A model generated the notes under the pieces. It worked only from the letters and a program-made list of their open reading frames with translations. It made no database searches and was not told the origin of the DNA. 64,000 nt of DNA, from the NCBI GenBank assembly GCA_017449525.1, contig JAFTFL010000015.1:31134-95133 (forward strand), given 5' to 3'. Shown in pieces: positions 55,012 through 62,690 of this stretch (positions within the stretch are counted from its first letter, which is position 1; the number at the start of each line of letters is the position of its first letter). Source of the stretch: Bacteroidales bacterium (lineage in GTDB: Bacteria; Bacteroidota; Bacteroidia; Bacteroidales; P3). Made by a program: the position numbers and the translations under genes.

Positions 55012-55806
55012 CTACAGGAAGCACTCCTGCTCGTATTCTTCCAGGGTGCAAGGCTCCACGTCGGCCTTGCCTTCTTCGTTCCATGTGTAGCGGGTGTAGG
55101 TGGGGTTGGCCGATTTGTAGAGGTCTTCCTCGTACTGGCGCATGGTGGAGCTGAGAGGAATGTTGCGCATGACGTAGTCGTTGACGCGCTCAATAAGAAA
55201 ACAGCGTTGAGCCGTACCATTGTCTATATTCATCTCTTTGGCGTAGCGACGGTCTTCTTTCAGCGGTCGGGGGTCGCGCTTGAGGTCAGTGGGAATGACC
55301 TTGGAGGCCACCACCCAGCGGTGCATCAGATCAGCGCCCGTCTTGCTGGAGCGTAGGAGATATTCAAGGTAGACGGTCCACTCACCGTTCTTTTCTACCC
55401 AGCGGTGAATGGTGGTCAGTAGGACAGCGTCGATGCTATAGTCCTTGTAGTAGCGTGATAGGTCGCTGTGGCGAAGCTGCTTCAGTTCGCGTGTCTCGGT
55501 GGCAGCGATCTGCTCGGAGGCCACTGGCCCAATGACGTAGTACCCGTGGTTAAGGAGTGGGGCAGCCAGGGTCTGGTGCATGTAGTTCTTGGCCGAATTG
55601 ACTTCCACGTTGTAGGCTATGTCTTTGGGGTACTTTTCTATTTTGCGTTCGGAGTTGTCCTGAACGGGGGCAATGTAAATCAGCGTTGGCTTTTCGCTGT
55701 AGATGTTGCTGTAGTAGGAGGCTTTTTTCTCGCTCTTGCAGCCCGAAAGCAGTGTAAGGGCTGCAAATGCTGCCAACATAATGTAGGTGTGGGATGTTCT
55801 CTTCAT
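55012..55806 (-). CDS. DUF799 (GNA1162-like) lipoprotein
   Basis: The protein has 264 residues with lipobox LLSGC (Cys23). The segment TLIYIAPVQDNSERK, then LLNHGYYVIGPVASEQI, matches the GNA1162/DUF799 lipoprotein family, related to TolB-N/FlgT-like folds. These are usually encoded with a DUF4810 lipoprotein and a CsgG-like outer-membrane pore. The DUF4810 gene is directly upstream, but no CsgG homologue is present. The C-terminal 45 residues (TRYTWNEEGKADVEPC) are an extension I cannot place. Confidence 0.8.
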   Translation of the reverse strand: MKRTSHTYIMLAAFAALTLLSGCKSEKKASYYSNIYSEKPTLIYIAPVQDNSERKIEKYPKDIAYNVEVNSAKNYMHQTLAAPLLNHGYYVIGPVASEQIAATETRELKQLRHSDLSRYYKDYSIDAVLLTTIHRWVEKNGEWTVYLEYLLRSSKTGADLMHRWVVASKVIPTDLKRDPRPLKEDRRYAKEMNIDNGTAQRCFLIERVNDYVMRNIPLSSTMRQYEEDLYKSANPTYTRYTWNEEGKADVEPCTLEEYEQECFL

Positions 55807-55842
55807 GGCTTTGCCGTGTGCTGTGTGGTGGTGTGGAGGGTT

Positions 55843-56619
55843 CTACTCGTTGTCGGCTGCAGTTTTCTTTTTGCCGAAGGGCAGACGCAGTTTGCGCTTG
55901 GTGGCTGTGGAGTCGGACTGCGCTTCGGTTCGGGGCGAGGCCGATTGCTTTGCAACCTTGTTGTTGGCGGCGTTCGCTTTCTTTACTTTGCTCTTTGAGC
56001 TTTTCTTCTTCTTGCTGCTTTTCGACTTGGCGTGGCCCTTCTTTTTGCCGTTCTTGCTCTTGGCGGTGGCCTTCTTGTCTTTTGCGCCGTCGGCTTTGAT
56101 GCTGCTCGGCTTGCCCTCTTCGTCCTTTTGCAGAGCCTGACGCTGCTGCTCAATGGGGAGTTCGCTGGCCACTCGGTTTTCGGTCGGCCGCATAATGCCA
56201 ATGTCGTCCATGGTTTTCACCTCGTCAATGGTTGGTGTGCGGCGTGGTCCACCAGCCTTGGCGGCCTGCTGCTGTGCCATCTGTGCTTTGACTCGTTGCA
56301 CGTAGGGGCGCGAGGAGGGAAATGCCGAAATCTCCTTGTTGAACCATTGTTCGGCCTCCGTGGTTTTGCCCATGAGGGCGAGCGTGCTGGCGTAATCGCA
56401 ATACAGGCCAGGCTGTTCTATGCCTGCTTTGCGGTTCTTGGCTATGGTGGCCGCATACGACTTTGACAGGTTCTCCAGGTTTGCATCCGAGGGGTCCAGC
56501 TTGTACGTTATGACCACGTTGGGGTTTTCTACAAGATATTCGGTGCTGCTGCATGCGGTGCACAGAGCTGTTGCCCAGGCGGCGAGTGCCAGTACCGAAA
56601 GGCGTATGTTTCGCTTCAT
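55843..56619 (-). CDS. DUF4810 lipoprotein with long lysine-rich tail
   Basis: The protein is about 258 residues from the ATG at 56619 (MKRNIRLSVLALAAW; lipobox CTAC, Cys23). An ATG at 56703 would add 28 residues and lie close behind the promoter. Residues 23-125 match DUF4810 (tetratricopeptide-like helices: YCDYASTLALMGKTTEAEQW). From about residue 170 the protein becomes a roughly 60-residue Lys/Ser/Ala-rich tail (KKGHAKSKSSKKKK), unusual for the family and probably disordered. It is the first gene of the pair with DUF799. Confidence 0.8.
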   Translation of the reverse strand: MKRNIRLSVLALAAWATALCTACSSTEYLVENPNVVITYKLDPSDANLENLSKSYAATIAKNRKAGIEQPGLYCDYASTLALMGKTTEAEQWFNKEISAFPSSRPYVQRVKAQMAQQQAAKAGGPRRTPTIDEVKTMDDIGIMRPTENRVASELPIEQQRQALQKDEEGKPSSIKADGAKDKKATAKSKNGKKKGHAKSKSSKKKKSSKSKVKKANAANNKVAKQSASPRTEAQSDSTATKRKLRLPFGKKKTAADNE

Positions 56620-56708
56620 GGTGTTGAAATTCTTCTTACTGCCGCACCCTCGCGACACGACTGCTACGGGCGGTGAACCGTTGAGTGTCGGCATTCTAAA
56701 CACGGGTG

Positions 56709-56716
56709 CAAAAGTA
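56709..56716 (-). promoter_or_regulatory. -7 promoter box TACTTTTG of the DUF4810-DUF799 pair
   Basis: This exact TAnnTTTG match lies 90 bp upstream of the chosen start. Confidence 0.7.
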
Positions 56717-56791
56717 CAAAAAAATACTGATATAGGGCATCGACGCTGCGGTAGGGGTGGGGTGGTCGGTGTGCGATCGGCAATTTATTCG

Positions 56792-56799
56792 TACCTTTG
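56792..56799 (+). promoter_or_regulatory. Promoter-like -7 box TACCTTTG reading into the GTAC array
   Basis: This TAnnTTTG match lies 540 bp upstream of serC, which has its own box at 57233. The transcript would begin with GCGCAAAGT, which pairs with ACTTTGCGC about 70 bases later and would enclose a structured domain, and then run into the array. Confidence 0.45.
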
Positions 56800-56919
56800 C
56801 AGCGCAAAGTGGCACGTCTGTTGGCAGTTTGCCTGTAGGCGATGAGGTGTGTCCGTCGTGGCGTTCTGAGCCGACTTTGCGCAGCCAAAATCTTCTTTTT
56901 CAGATAGAGCAACGAGACG

Positions 56920-57145
56920 GAAGTTTGCAGTGTTCGGCCGTTGCGCCGTACGGCATGCGTCGGCTGATTGCGCGGCGATGGTGTAAATCAACAACATGAT
57001 TGGCCTCGATGCCGTACAGTTTGTGCGCCGCTGCCCAACGACATCGGGGCGGAAGTCTGCAGTGTTCGGTGCGGCGCGTGTACAGCATCGCGCCGCGACC
57101 ACCTCAGGCGTTGCTGGCGAAGACCAACCCATACAGGGACTGGTG
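56920..57145 (+). repeat. 22-bp periodic array, GTAC type
   Basis: GTAC cores lie at 56948, 57014 and 57080, exactly 66 bp apart. GGAAGT(T/C)TGCAGTGTTCGG recurs at a 132-bp distance (6 x 22). Intermediate units keep the register. The gap 56620-57337 contains no gene I can support. Confidence 0.8.
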
Positions 57146-57232
57146 CAGCACGCTACGCGACCTCATGCAGCAGTGGCGAGGCGTTGTGGATTAAAAAAAA
57201 AGACCAACATCCTGTATGTTTGGAAAAAGATG

Positions 57233-57240
57233 TATCTTTG
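57233..57240 (+). promoter_or_regulatory. -7 promoter box TATCTTTG of serC-serA
   Basis: This exact TAnnTTTG match lies about 98 bp upstream of the serC start. Confidence 0.75.
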
Positions 57241-57337
57241 CCCCCGTGTGTAGAAAGGGAGGGGCAGTCGTAAAAGACATGCAGAGAAACGATTAAAGAT
57301 AACTTGTTTATACATACCAAACATCAAACAAAAACCA

Positions 57338-58441
57338 ATGAAAACAGCTTATAACTTCAACGCAGGTCCCTGCGTGCTGCCGAAAGAGGCAGTAGAGTCG
57401 ACTATCAATGCGATTCGCGACTTTGACAACACTGGAATAGGACTGATGGAGATTTCCCACCGCACTCCGGGTTGGGAACGTACGATGGCTGAGACCCGCC
57501 AGCTTTGGCGTGACCTCCTCAACATCCCCGACAACTACGAGGTTCTCTTTCTCGGTGGTGGTGCCAGCACCCAGTTCTTCACCGTGGCAGCCAACTTGCT
57601 GAACAAGAAAGCTGCTTACCTGCAGACGGGCGTTTGGGCAAAGAAAGCTGCCAAAGAGGCCAAGTTGTTCGGCGAGGTCGCTATCGTGGCCTCCAGCGAG
57701 GACAAGACCTACAGCTACATCCCCAAGGGCTACACCATCCCGACCGATGCAGACTACTTCCATATCACGACAAACAACACCATCTACGGTACTGAGATTA
57801 AGTACGACATGGACTGCCCCATTATGCTCGTGGCCGATATGAGCTCCGATATCATGAGCCGTCCGGTGGACGTAACGAAGTACGGCCTCATCTACGGCGG
57901 TGCACAGAAGAACGTCGGCCCCGCAGGCGTTACCTTCGTGATCGTTCGCAAGGACATCCTGGGTAAGATTACGGATCGTCAGTACATGAACCCACTGCCC
58001 ACGATGGTGGACTACCGCACCCACGCAGCCGAAGAAGCAAAGAACATCAGCATGTTCAATACGCCTCCCGTGCTTCCTATCTTTGTGATGCATGAGACCC
58101 TGAAGTGGTTGAAGGACACCGTTGGCGGTGTGGCTGAGATGAACAAGATAAACGTCAAGAAGAGCAACCTGCTCTACGATGAGATCGATCGCAACAGTCT
58201 GTTCGTCGGCACTGCAGCAAAAGAAGACCGTTCCATCATGAACCATTGCTGGGTTATGGCCGAGGGTCGCGAGGCTCTGCAGGACGAGTTCATGGCTTTC
58301 GCCAAGGAGCGTGGCATGGTCGGCATAAAGGGACACCGCTCGGTGGGCGGCTTCCGCGCCAGCCTCTACAACGCTTGCCCCATCGAGGCCGTTGAGGCTC
58401 TCGTGCAGTGCATGCAGGATTTCGAAAAAGCTCACAAGTAA
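57338..58441 (+). CDS. serC: Phosphoserine aminotransferase
   Basis: The protein has 367 residues. It converts 3-phosphohydroxypyruvate to phosphoserine with glutamate, using PLP. The start [15 protein letters not shown] is typical. Conserved sites include [11 protein letters not shown] (phosphate cradle), [15 protein letters not shown] and the PLP lysine in [14 protein letters not shown] near 193, and the C-terminal [17 protein letters not shown]. It forms an operon with serA downstream. Confidence 0.97.
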   Translation: MKTAYNFNAGPCVLPKEAVESTINAIRDFDNTGIGLMEISHRTPGWERTMAETRQLWRDLLNIPDNYEVLFLGGGASTQFFTVAANLLNKKAAYLQTGVWAKKAAKEAKLFGEVAIVASSEDKTYSYIPKGYTIPTDADYFHITTNNTIYGTEIKYDMDCPIMLVADMSSDIMSRPVDVTKYGLIYGGAQKNVGPAGVTFVIVRKDILGKITDRQYMNPLPTMVDYRTHAAEEAKNISMFNTPPVLPIFVMHETLKWLKDTVGGVAEMNKINVKKSNLLYDEIDRNSLFVGTAAKEDRSIMNHCWVMAEGREALQDEFMAFAKERGMVGIKGHRSVGGFRASLYNACPIEAVEALVQCMQDFEKAHK

Positions 58442-58458
58442 ACAATCGCATGACGACG

Positions 58459-58506
58459 GTGGTTCGCGGACACGCACGCTCAGCAGGTGGCGCTCTCGCG
58501 AACCAC
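58459..58506 (+). promoter_or_regulatory. Intercistronic hairpin between serC and serA
   Basis: GTGGTTCGCG pairs perfectly with CGCGAACCAC over a 28-nt loop inside the 99-bp gap. No T-tract follows. It may protect the serC transcript end or reduce read-through into serA. Confidence 0.55.
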
Positions 58507-58540
58507 TGCTTGCATCATCCTTAATTAGACAATCGAAGCA

Positions 58541-59461
58541 ATGAAAGTTTTAGTTGCAACAGAGAAACCTTTCGCTAAGGTGGCCGTTGACGGCATCCGC
58601 GAAGTGGTTGAGAAGAACGGCTACGAGCTGGCTCTCCTTGAGAAGTATACTGATGTGAACGACCTCTACAAGGCAGTGGCTGACGCTGATGCCCTCATCG
58701 TTCGTTCGGATAAGGTTACGAAAGAGGTGATAGACCATGCCAAGAACCTCAAGATCGTGGTTCGCGCTGGTGCAGGGTTTGACAACCTTGACCTCGAGGC
58801 TTGCACGGCTCGCGGCATTGTGGCTATGAACACGCCTGGTCAGAACAGCAACGCTGTGGCTGAACTGGTGATGGGCTTGCTGGTTTATGCAGTGCGCAAC
58901 TTCTACAACGGAAAGAGCGGCAGCGAACTGATGGGCAAGAAGCTCGGCATTTTGGCCTTCGGCAACGTGGGCCGCAACGTGGCTCGTATAGCCAAAGGCT
59001 TCGGCATGGAGGTGTACGCTTACGACGCGTTCCTCACCGCTGACCAAATCAACCAAAGTGGTATTGCCACGGCAGTGGCCAACCAGGAGGCACTGTTCGA
59101 GACTTGCGATGTGGTGTCGCTGCACATCCCGGCAACTGCCGAGACCAAGCAGAGCATCAACTACGCGCTCGTGGGCAAGATGCGCAAGGGTGGTATTCTG
59201 GTGAATACGGCCCGCAAGGAGGTTATCAACGAGGCTGAACTGCTTAAGTTGATGGCTGAACGCACCGACCTGAAGTATGTTACGGATATTATGCCCGATG
59301 CCGACGCTGAGTTCAAGGCTTTCGAGGGTCGCTACTTCGCTACGCCCAAGAAGATGGGTGCTCAGACCGAGGAGGCTAACATCAATGCTGGTATTGCAGC
59401 AGCCAATCAGATTGTTGACTTCTTCAAGACGGGTAACAAGAAGTTCCAGGTGAACAAGTAA
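58541..59461 (+). CDS. serA: D-3-phosphoglycerate dehydrogenase, short lysine type
   Basis: The protein has 306 residues, without the ACT or other regulatory domains of E. coli SerA. It oxidises 3-phosphoglycerate to phosphohydroxypyruvate. The NAD site is AFGNVGRNVARIAKGFG, the substrate region is VRAGAGFDNLDLEA, and catalytic Arg/Glu positions are likely in NTARKEVINE. Where the classical enzyme has its catalytic histidine (TPHxG), this one has TPKKMGAQTEEA near residue 268, that is lysine. Lysine-type enzymes of this length are known, for example in Entamoeba, so it is probably active. Confidence 0.94.
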   Translation: MKVLVATEKPFAKVAVDGIREVVEKNGYELALLEKYTDVNDLYKAVADADALIVRSDKVTKEVIDHAKNLKIVVRAGAGFDNLDLEACTARGIVAMNTPGQNSNAVAELVMGLLVYAVRNFYNGKSGSELMGKKLGILAFGNVGRNVARIAKGFGMEVYAYDAFLTADQINQSGIATAVANQEALFETCDVVSLHIPATAETKQSINYALVGKMRKGGILVNTARKEVINEAELLKLMAERTDLKYVTDIMPDADAEFKAFEGRYFATPKKMGAQTEEANINAGIAAANQIVDFFKTGNKKFQVNK

Positions 59462-59492
59462 TCACGGTCGCTTGTCATCGAGACTATGAAGC

Positions 59493-59517
59493 AGAGGATG
59501 CCACTGCGGCATCCTCT
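59493..59517 (+). terminator. Terminator of serC-serA
   Basis: AGAGGATGCC pairs with GGCATCCTCT (5-nt loop), followed by CTCTTTTTTT. Confidence 0.95.
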
Positions 59518-59619
59518 CTCTTTTTTTGCAGATGTATGGAGTGGCGAAGGGCATGAGGTGATAGGGAGTGGCGGTTGTGTCGGGTGGCGGTGCTATATAT
59601 TATAGGTGTAGGCGCTGGT

Positions 59620-60160
59620 CGGTGGCTGGAAGTTCACTGGCCGAAGGAGGAAGTTGTGCTGCTTAAGGTGGAAGTTCCGTTGCTCGAATGAGATAGTTAC
59701 GCTGGCCGAAGGAAGAAGTTGTGCTGCTTAAGGTGGAAGTTCCGTTGCTCGAATGAGATAGTTACGCTGGCCGAAGGAAGAAGTTGTGCTGCTTAAGGTG
59801 GAAGTTCCGTTGCTCGAATGAGATAGTTGCACTGGCCGAAAGAAGAAGTTGTGCTACTTAAGGTGGAAGTTCCGTTGCACGAAAGAGATAGTTACGCTGG
59901 CCGCAAGAAGAAGTTGCGCTGCTCAAGGTTGGAGTTCCGTTGCTCGAAAGAGATAGTTGCACTGGCCGAAGGAAGAAGTTGTGCTGCTTAAGGTGGAAGT
60001 TCCGTTGTTCAAAAGAGATGGTTCCGCTGGCCGGAGGAAGAAGTTGTGCTGCTTAAGGTGGAAGTTCCGTTGCTCGAAAGAGATAGTTCTGCTGTCCGCA
60101 GGAGGAAGCTCAGCTGTCCGCAGGAGGATGTTTCGCTGGTCGAGGAAAGGTGGGAGGCTG
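59620..60160. repeat. Tandem array, 65-bp unit made of 22+21+22
   Basis: AAGGTGGAAGTTCC-type cores lie at 59665, 59730, 59795, 59860, 59925, 59990 and 60055, all 65 bp apart. Each unit contains three related sub-units ending AAGTTG, AAGTTCC and TAGTTAC. Copies are 85-95% alike to the eye. Frames reading through give repetitive peptides without protein-like features. Confidence 0.92.
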
Positions 60161-60199
60161 GTCGATGATGGAAATGATGATGATTGACAGGAGGATAGG

Positions 60200-61294
60200 A
60201 TGATGTCGGTGGAGACGCTGTGGGTGTACAATCCGGAGCATGACTTGTGTCTGGCGAACGGGGATGCGCATTTTGTGGCGCCGGAGTCGGCGCTGAGGTT
60301 GGGCGACGATTGTTGCGAGGCGATGCGGTGGATTGGCGAGGCGGATGAGTTGTGCCGCTCGTCGCGTGGGCTGTGCTGCTCGTCGCGCGGGTTGGCGCGG
60401 GTGCTGCGCGAGGTGCGCCCTGAGCGCGTTGTGCCGTGGGGATGGAATGCGGTGTTGACCACGCAGTTGCGTCGGCTGGGGGTGGCTGAACGGTTGTTGC
60501 CTTCGGCCGATGAGTTGGGTCGTTGGCGGGCGCTTCAGCACCGGTCGACGGCGGTGAGGTGCGCGTCGTGGTTGGCGAGTCGTGGTGTGGAGGTGGTGGA
60601 GTGCGCGTTTGCGGCGTCGGTCGACGAGGTGGTGGCTGCGGTGAGTGGGGGCGGCGACTGGGTGCTGAAGGCTCCCTGGAGCGGCAGTGGGCGCGGGTTG
60701 CGCTGGGTGAGGTGGCCGATGAGTGGGCATGACCTGGGGTGGGTGGCGCGCATGGTGCGAACGCAGGGGGGCGTGGCGGTGGAGCGTCGGTGCCGACGGG
60801 TGTGCGATTGGGCTATGCTGTTTGCGGTGGATGAGGAGGTTAGTTTTACGGGCTATTCGCTCTTTGCGACGCGCGGTGGTGTGTATGCGGGCAATTGGTT
60901 GCGGTCAGATGGGGCGGTGGAGCGGCTGGTGGGCGAGCTGGTGGGGCTGGAGGTGGTGCGGAGGGTGCGCGCCGAGTTGGCCGAGTGGCTGCGGCAGGAG
61001 GTGTGGCCGTGCTATCGGGGGCCTGTGGGGGTGGATATGTTGGTGTATGAGGATGAGGTTGAGGGCGGTGCGCGTCTTCATCCGATGGTGGAATTGAACT
61101 TGAGGCACACGATGGGCATGGTGGCGCACGGTTTGCTGGCGCGTCGTCCGGAGTTGGAGGGCGGCTGGATGGGGGTGGAGCGTGCGGCCGCCGAGGGTGA
61201 TGGCTATGTGCTGCAGGTGCGGCCGCCGCGGTCGGATTGGGAGGCGATGGCAGAGCGTGTGAAGGGTATGGATTGTCTTTTTGTTAACGGTTGA
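60200..61294 (+). CDS. ATP-grasp-like conserved Bacteroidetes protein
   Basis: The protein is 364 residues (or 363 from the second Met). The start VETLWVYNPEHDLCLANGDA and the glycine-rich loop WVLKAPWSGSGRGLRWV resemble an ATP-grasp carboxylate-amine ligase-like family found in Bacteroidetes. VGVDMLVYEDE and HPMVELNLRHTMGMVAHG would supply metal and substrate sites. No substrate is known. The gene is markedly G-rich on the coding strand, with Val/Arg/Gly/Trp-heavy composition. mntP follows after a 22-bp array; I recall the two as frequent neighbours in Bacteroidetes. Confidence 0.7.
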   Translation: MMSVETLWVYNPEHDLCLANGDAHFVAPESALRLGDDCCEAMRWIGEADELCRSSRGLCCSSRGLARVLREVRPERVVPWGWNAVLTTQLRRLGVAERLLPSADELGRWRALQHRSTAVRCASWLASRGVEVVECAFAASVDEVVAAVSGGGDWVLKAPWSGSGRGLRWVRWPMSGHDLGWVARMVRTQGGVAVERRCRRVCDWAMLFAVDEEVSFTGYSLFATRGGVYAGNWLRSDGAVERLVGELVGLEVVRRVRAELAEWLRQEVWPCYRGPVGVDMLVYEDEVEGGARLHPMVELNLRHTMGMVAHGLLARRPELEGGWMGVERAAAEGDGYVLQVRPPRSDWEAMAERVKGMDCLFVNG

Positions 61295-61299
61295 TGATT

Positions 61300-61445
61300 C
61301 CTGAAGTAACAGAAAATGTTCACCATAGCAGTAGAAAATGTTCTCCGCAGAAACAGGGCATGGTCAGCACAGAAGCAGATGATGCGCTCTTTGGCAACAG
61401 ATAATGTGTAGTATAGCGGCAGAAGGTGTTCTGCGTAGTAAGGGT
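61300..61445. repeat. 22-bp periodic array, CAGAAAATGTTC family, upstream of mntP
   Basis: Six consecutive units step by exactly 22 bp: AACAGAAAATGTTC, AGTAGAAAATGTTC, AACAGGGCATGGTC, AGCAGATGATGCGC, AACAGATAATGTGT and GGCAGAAGGTGTTC. They fill the gap up to 25 bp before the mntP start. Confidence 0.85.
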
Positions 61446-61469
61446 TGAGGGTTGTTTTTTAAACGGTTG

Positions 61470-62039
61470 ATGATGAGTTTGGTGGAAGTTTTACTCATGG
61501 CGGTGGCTCTTTCGGTGGATTCGTTGGTGGTGGCGGCTGCGGCGACGGTGCAGTCGCGCTTGTCGGTGCGGCGGCTGGTGCTGATGGCGTCGGTGTTTGC
61601 GGTGGTGCAGGGGGTGCTGCCGTGGTTGGGTGCTATGTTGGGCGGTGTGTTTCAGCAGGGTATGGAGTCGGTGGATCATTGGGTGGCGTTCGGGCTGCTG
61701 GTGGCTGTGGGGGGCAAGATGGTGTGGGACGGCGTGCGCGGTGCCGAGGAGGGGCGGCGGCTTGATGCGTCGCGCCTCGGGGTGATGTGTGTGCTGGCGG
61801 TGGCCACTTCGATCGATGCTTTTGTGCTGGGCATCGGCATGGGGCTGAGTATGAGGGGCGGACGGGTGTGGCCGGCGTGCGCGCTCATTGGGCTGGTTAC
61901 GTTCGGTGCGGCGCTGCTGGGGGGCTGGCTGGGGCGGCGCAGCGTGGTGCTGCCTGCGCGGTTGGCTTCGGTGGTGGCAGGGACGGTGCTCATTGGGTTG
62001 GCGGTGCGCACGCTGTTTGAGCACGGGGTGTTCGCGTAG
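61470..62039 (+). CDS. mntP: Manganese efflux pump MntP
   Basis: The protein is about 189 residues with six membrane segments. The paired motifs MAVALSVDSLVVAAAA and LAVATSIDAFVLGIGMG carry the essential aspartates of the two MntP repeats. It exports Mn2+. ATG codons at 61470 and 61473 are equivalent; an earlier TTG is unlikely. I see no yybP-ykoY riboswitch; the leader is replaced by a 22-bp array. Codon use is G-rich like its upstream neighbour. Confidence 0.93.
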   Translation: MMSLVEVLLMAVALSVDSLVVAAAATVQSRLSVRRLVLMASVFAVVQGVLPWLGAMLGGVFQQGMESVDHWVAFGLLVAVGGKMVWDGVRGAEEGRRLDASRLGVMCVLAVATSIDAFVLGIGMGLSMRGGRVWPACALIGLVTFGAALLGGWLGRRSVVLPARLASVVAGTVLIGLAVRTLFEHGVFA

Positions 62040-62078
62040 GGTTTTCTTTTTCAGAGGGTTGTTTTCCTGTGTGCTGCG

Positions 62079-62100
62079 CGCCGAGTTGGGGTACTCGGCG
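62079..62100. terminator. Hairpin after mntP
   Basis: CGCCGAGT pairs perfectly with ACTCGGCG (6-nt loop), 40 bp past the stop; no T-tract follows, so function is uncertain. Confidence 0.55.
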
Positions 62101-62169
62101 TGTGGGGGCGGGGATTTGTGCGTGGTGGGACAACGAATGGTGTGCGTCGGTTCGCGCAGATGTATGTGT

Positions 62170-62690
62170 TGTTTTTCAATGGTCTATGCATAGATTTTTA
62201 ACGGTCTATGCGTAGATTTTCAACGGTGTATGCGTAGACTTTCAGCATTGTATATATAGCGTTGCACATTTCTATGCGTAGATTTTCAACGGTGTATGCG
62301 TAGACTTTCAGCATTGTATATGTAGAATTGCATATTTTTATGCATAGATTTTAAACGGTATATGCGTAGACTTTCAGCATTGTATATATAGAGTTGCACA
62401 TTTCTATGCGTAGATTTTCAACGGTATATGCGTAGACTTTCCATGTTCTATGCGTAGACTTTCAGCATTGTATATATAGAGTTCTTCAACTCTATGCATA
62501 GACTTTCGAATTTGTATGCATACAATTTCTGAATTGTATGCATAGAGTTTGCGAATTGTATGCATACAGTTTTCCAACCGACCGTGCTGACTTTCTTTTT
62601 CGACCGTGGTGGATTTTGAAATTGACCGTGGTGGATGTCAGAACTGACCATAGTAGATGTCAGAACTAAACATGGTGCTTTGTATTTTTG
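62170..62690. repeat. 22-bp periodic array, TATGCGTAG family passing into CGACCGTGGTGGA family
   Basis: TATGC(A/G)TAG starts at 62185, 62207, 62229 and onwards at 22 bp through about 18 units, including TATATATAG variants. From about 62582 the register continues with CGACCGTG, TGACCGTGGTGGATGTCAG and TGACCATAG units. Several 66-bp super-repeats (TATGCGTAGATTTTCAACGG, TATGCGTAGACTTTCAGCAT, TATATATAG) are visible. Confidence 0.92.

Noticed and set aside
56800-56885. SRP RNA or other known small RNA downstream of the box at 56792
   Set aside because: The closing stem GCGCAAAGT/ACTTTGCGC is attractive, but the conserved SRP GGAAGCAGC-type loop is absent and I cannot match another RNA family.
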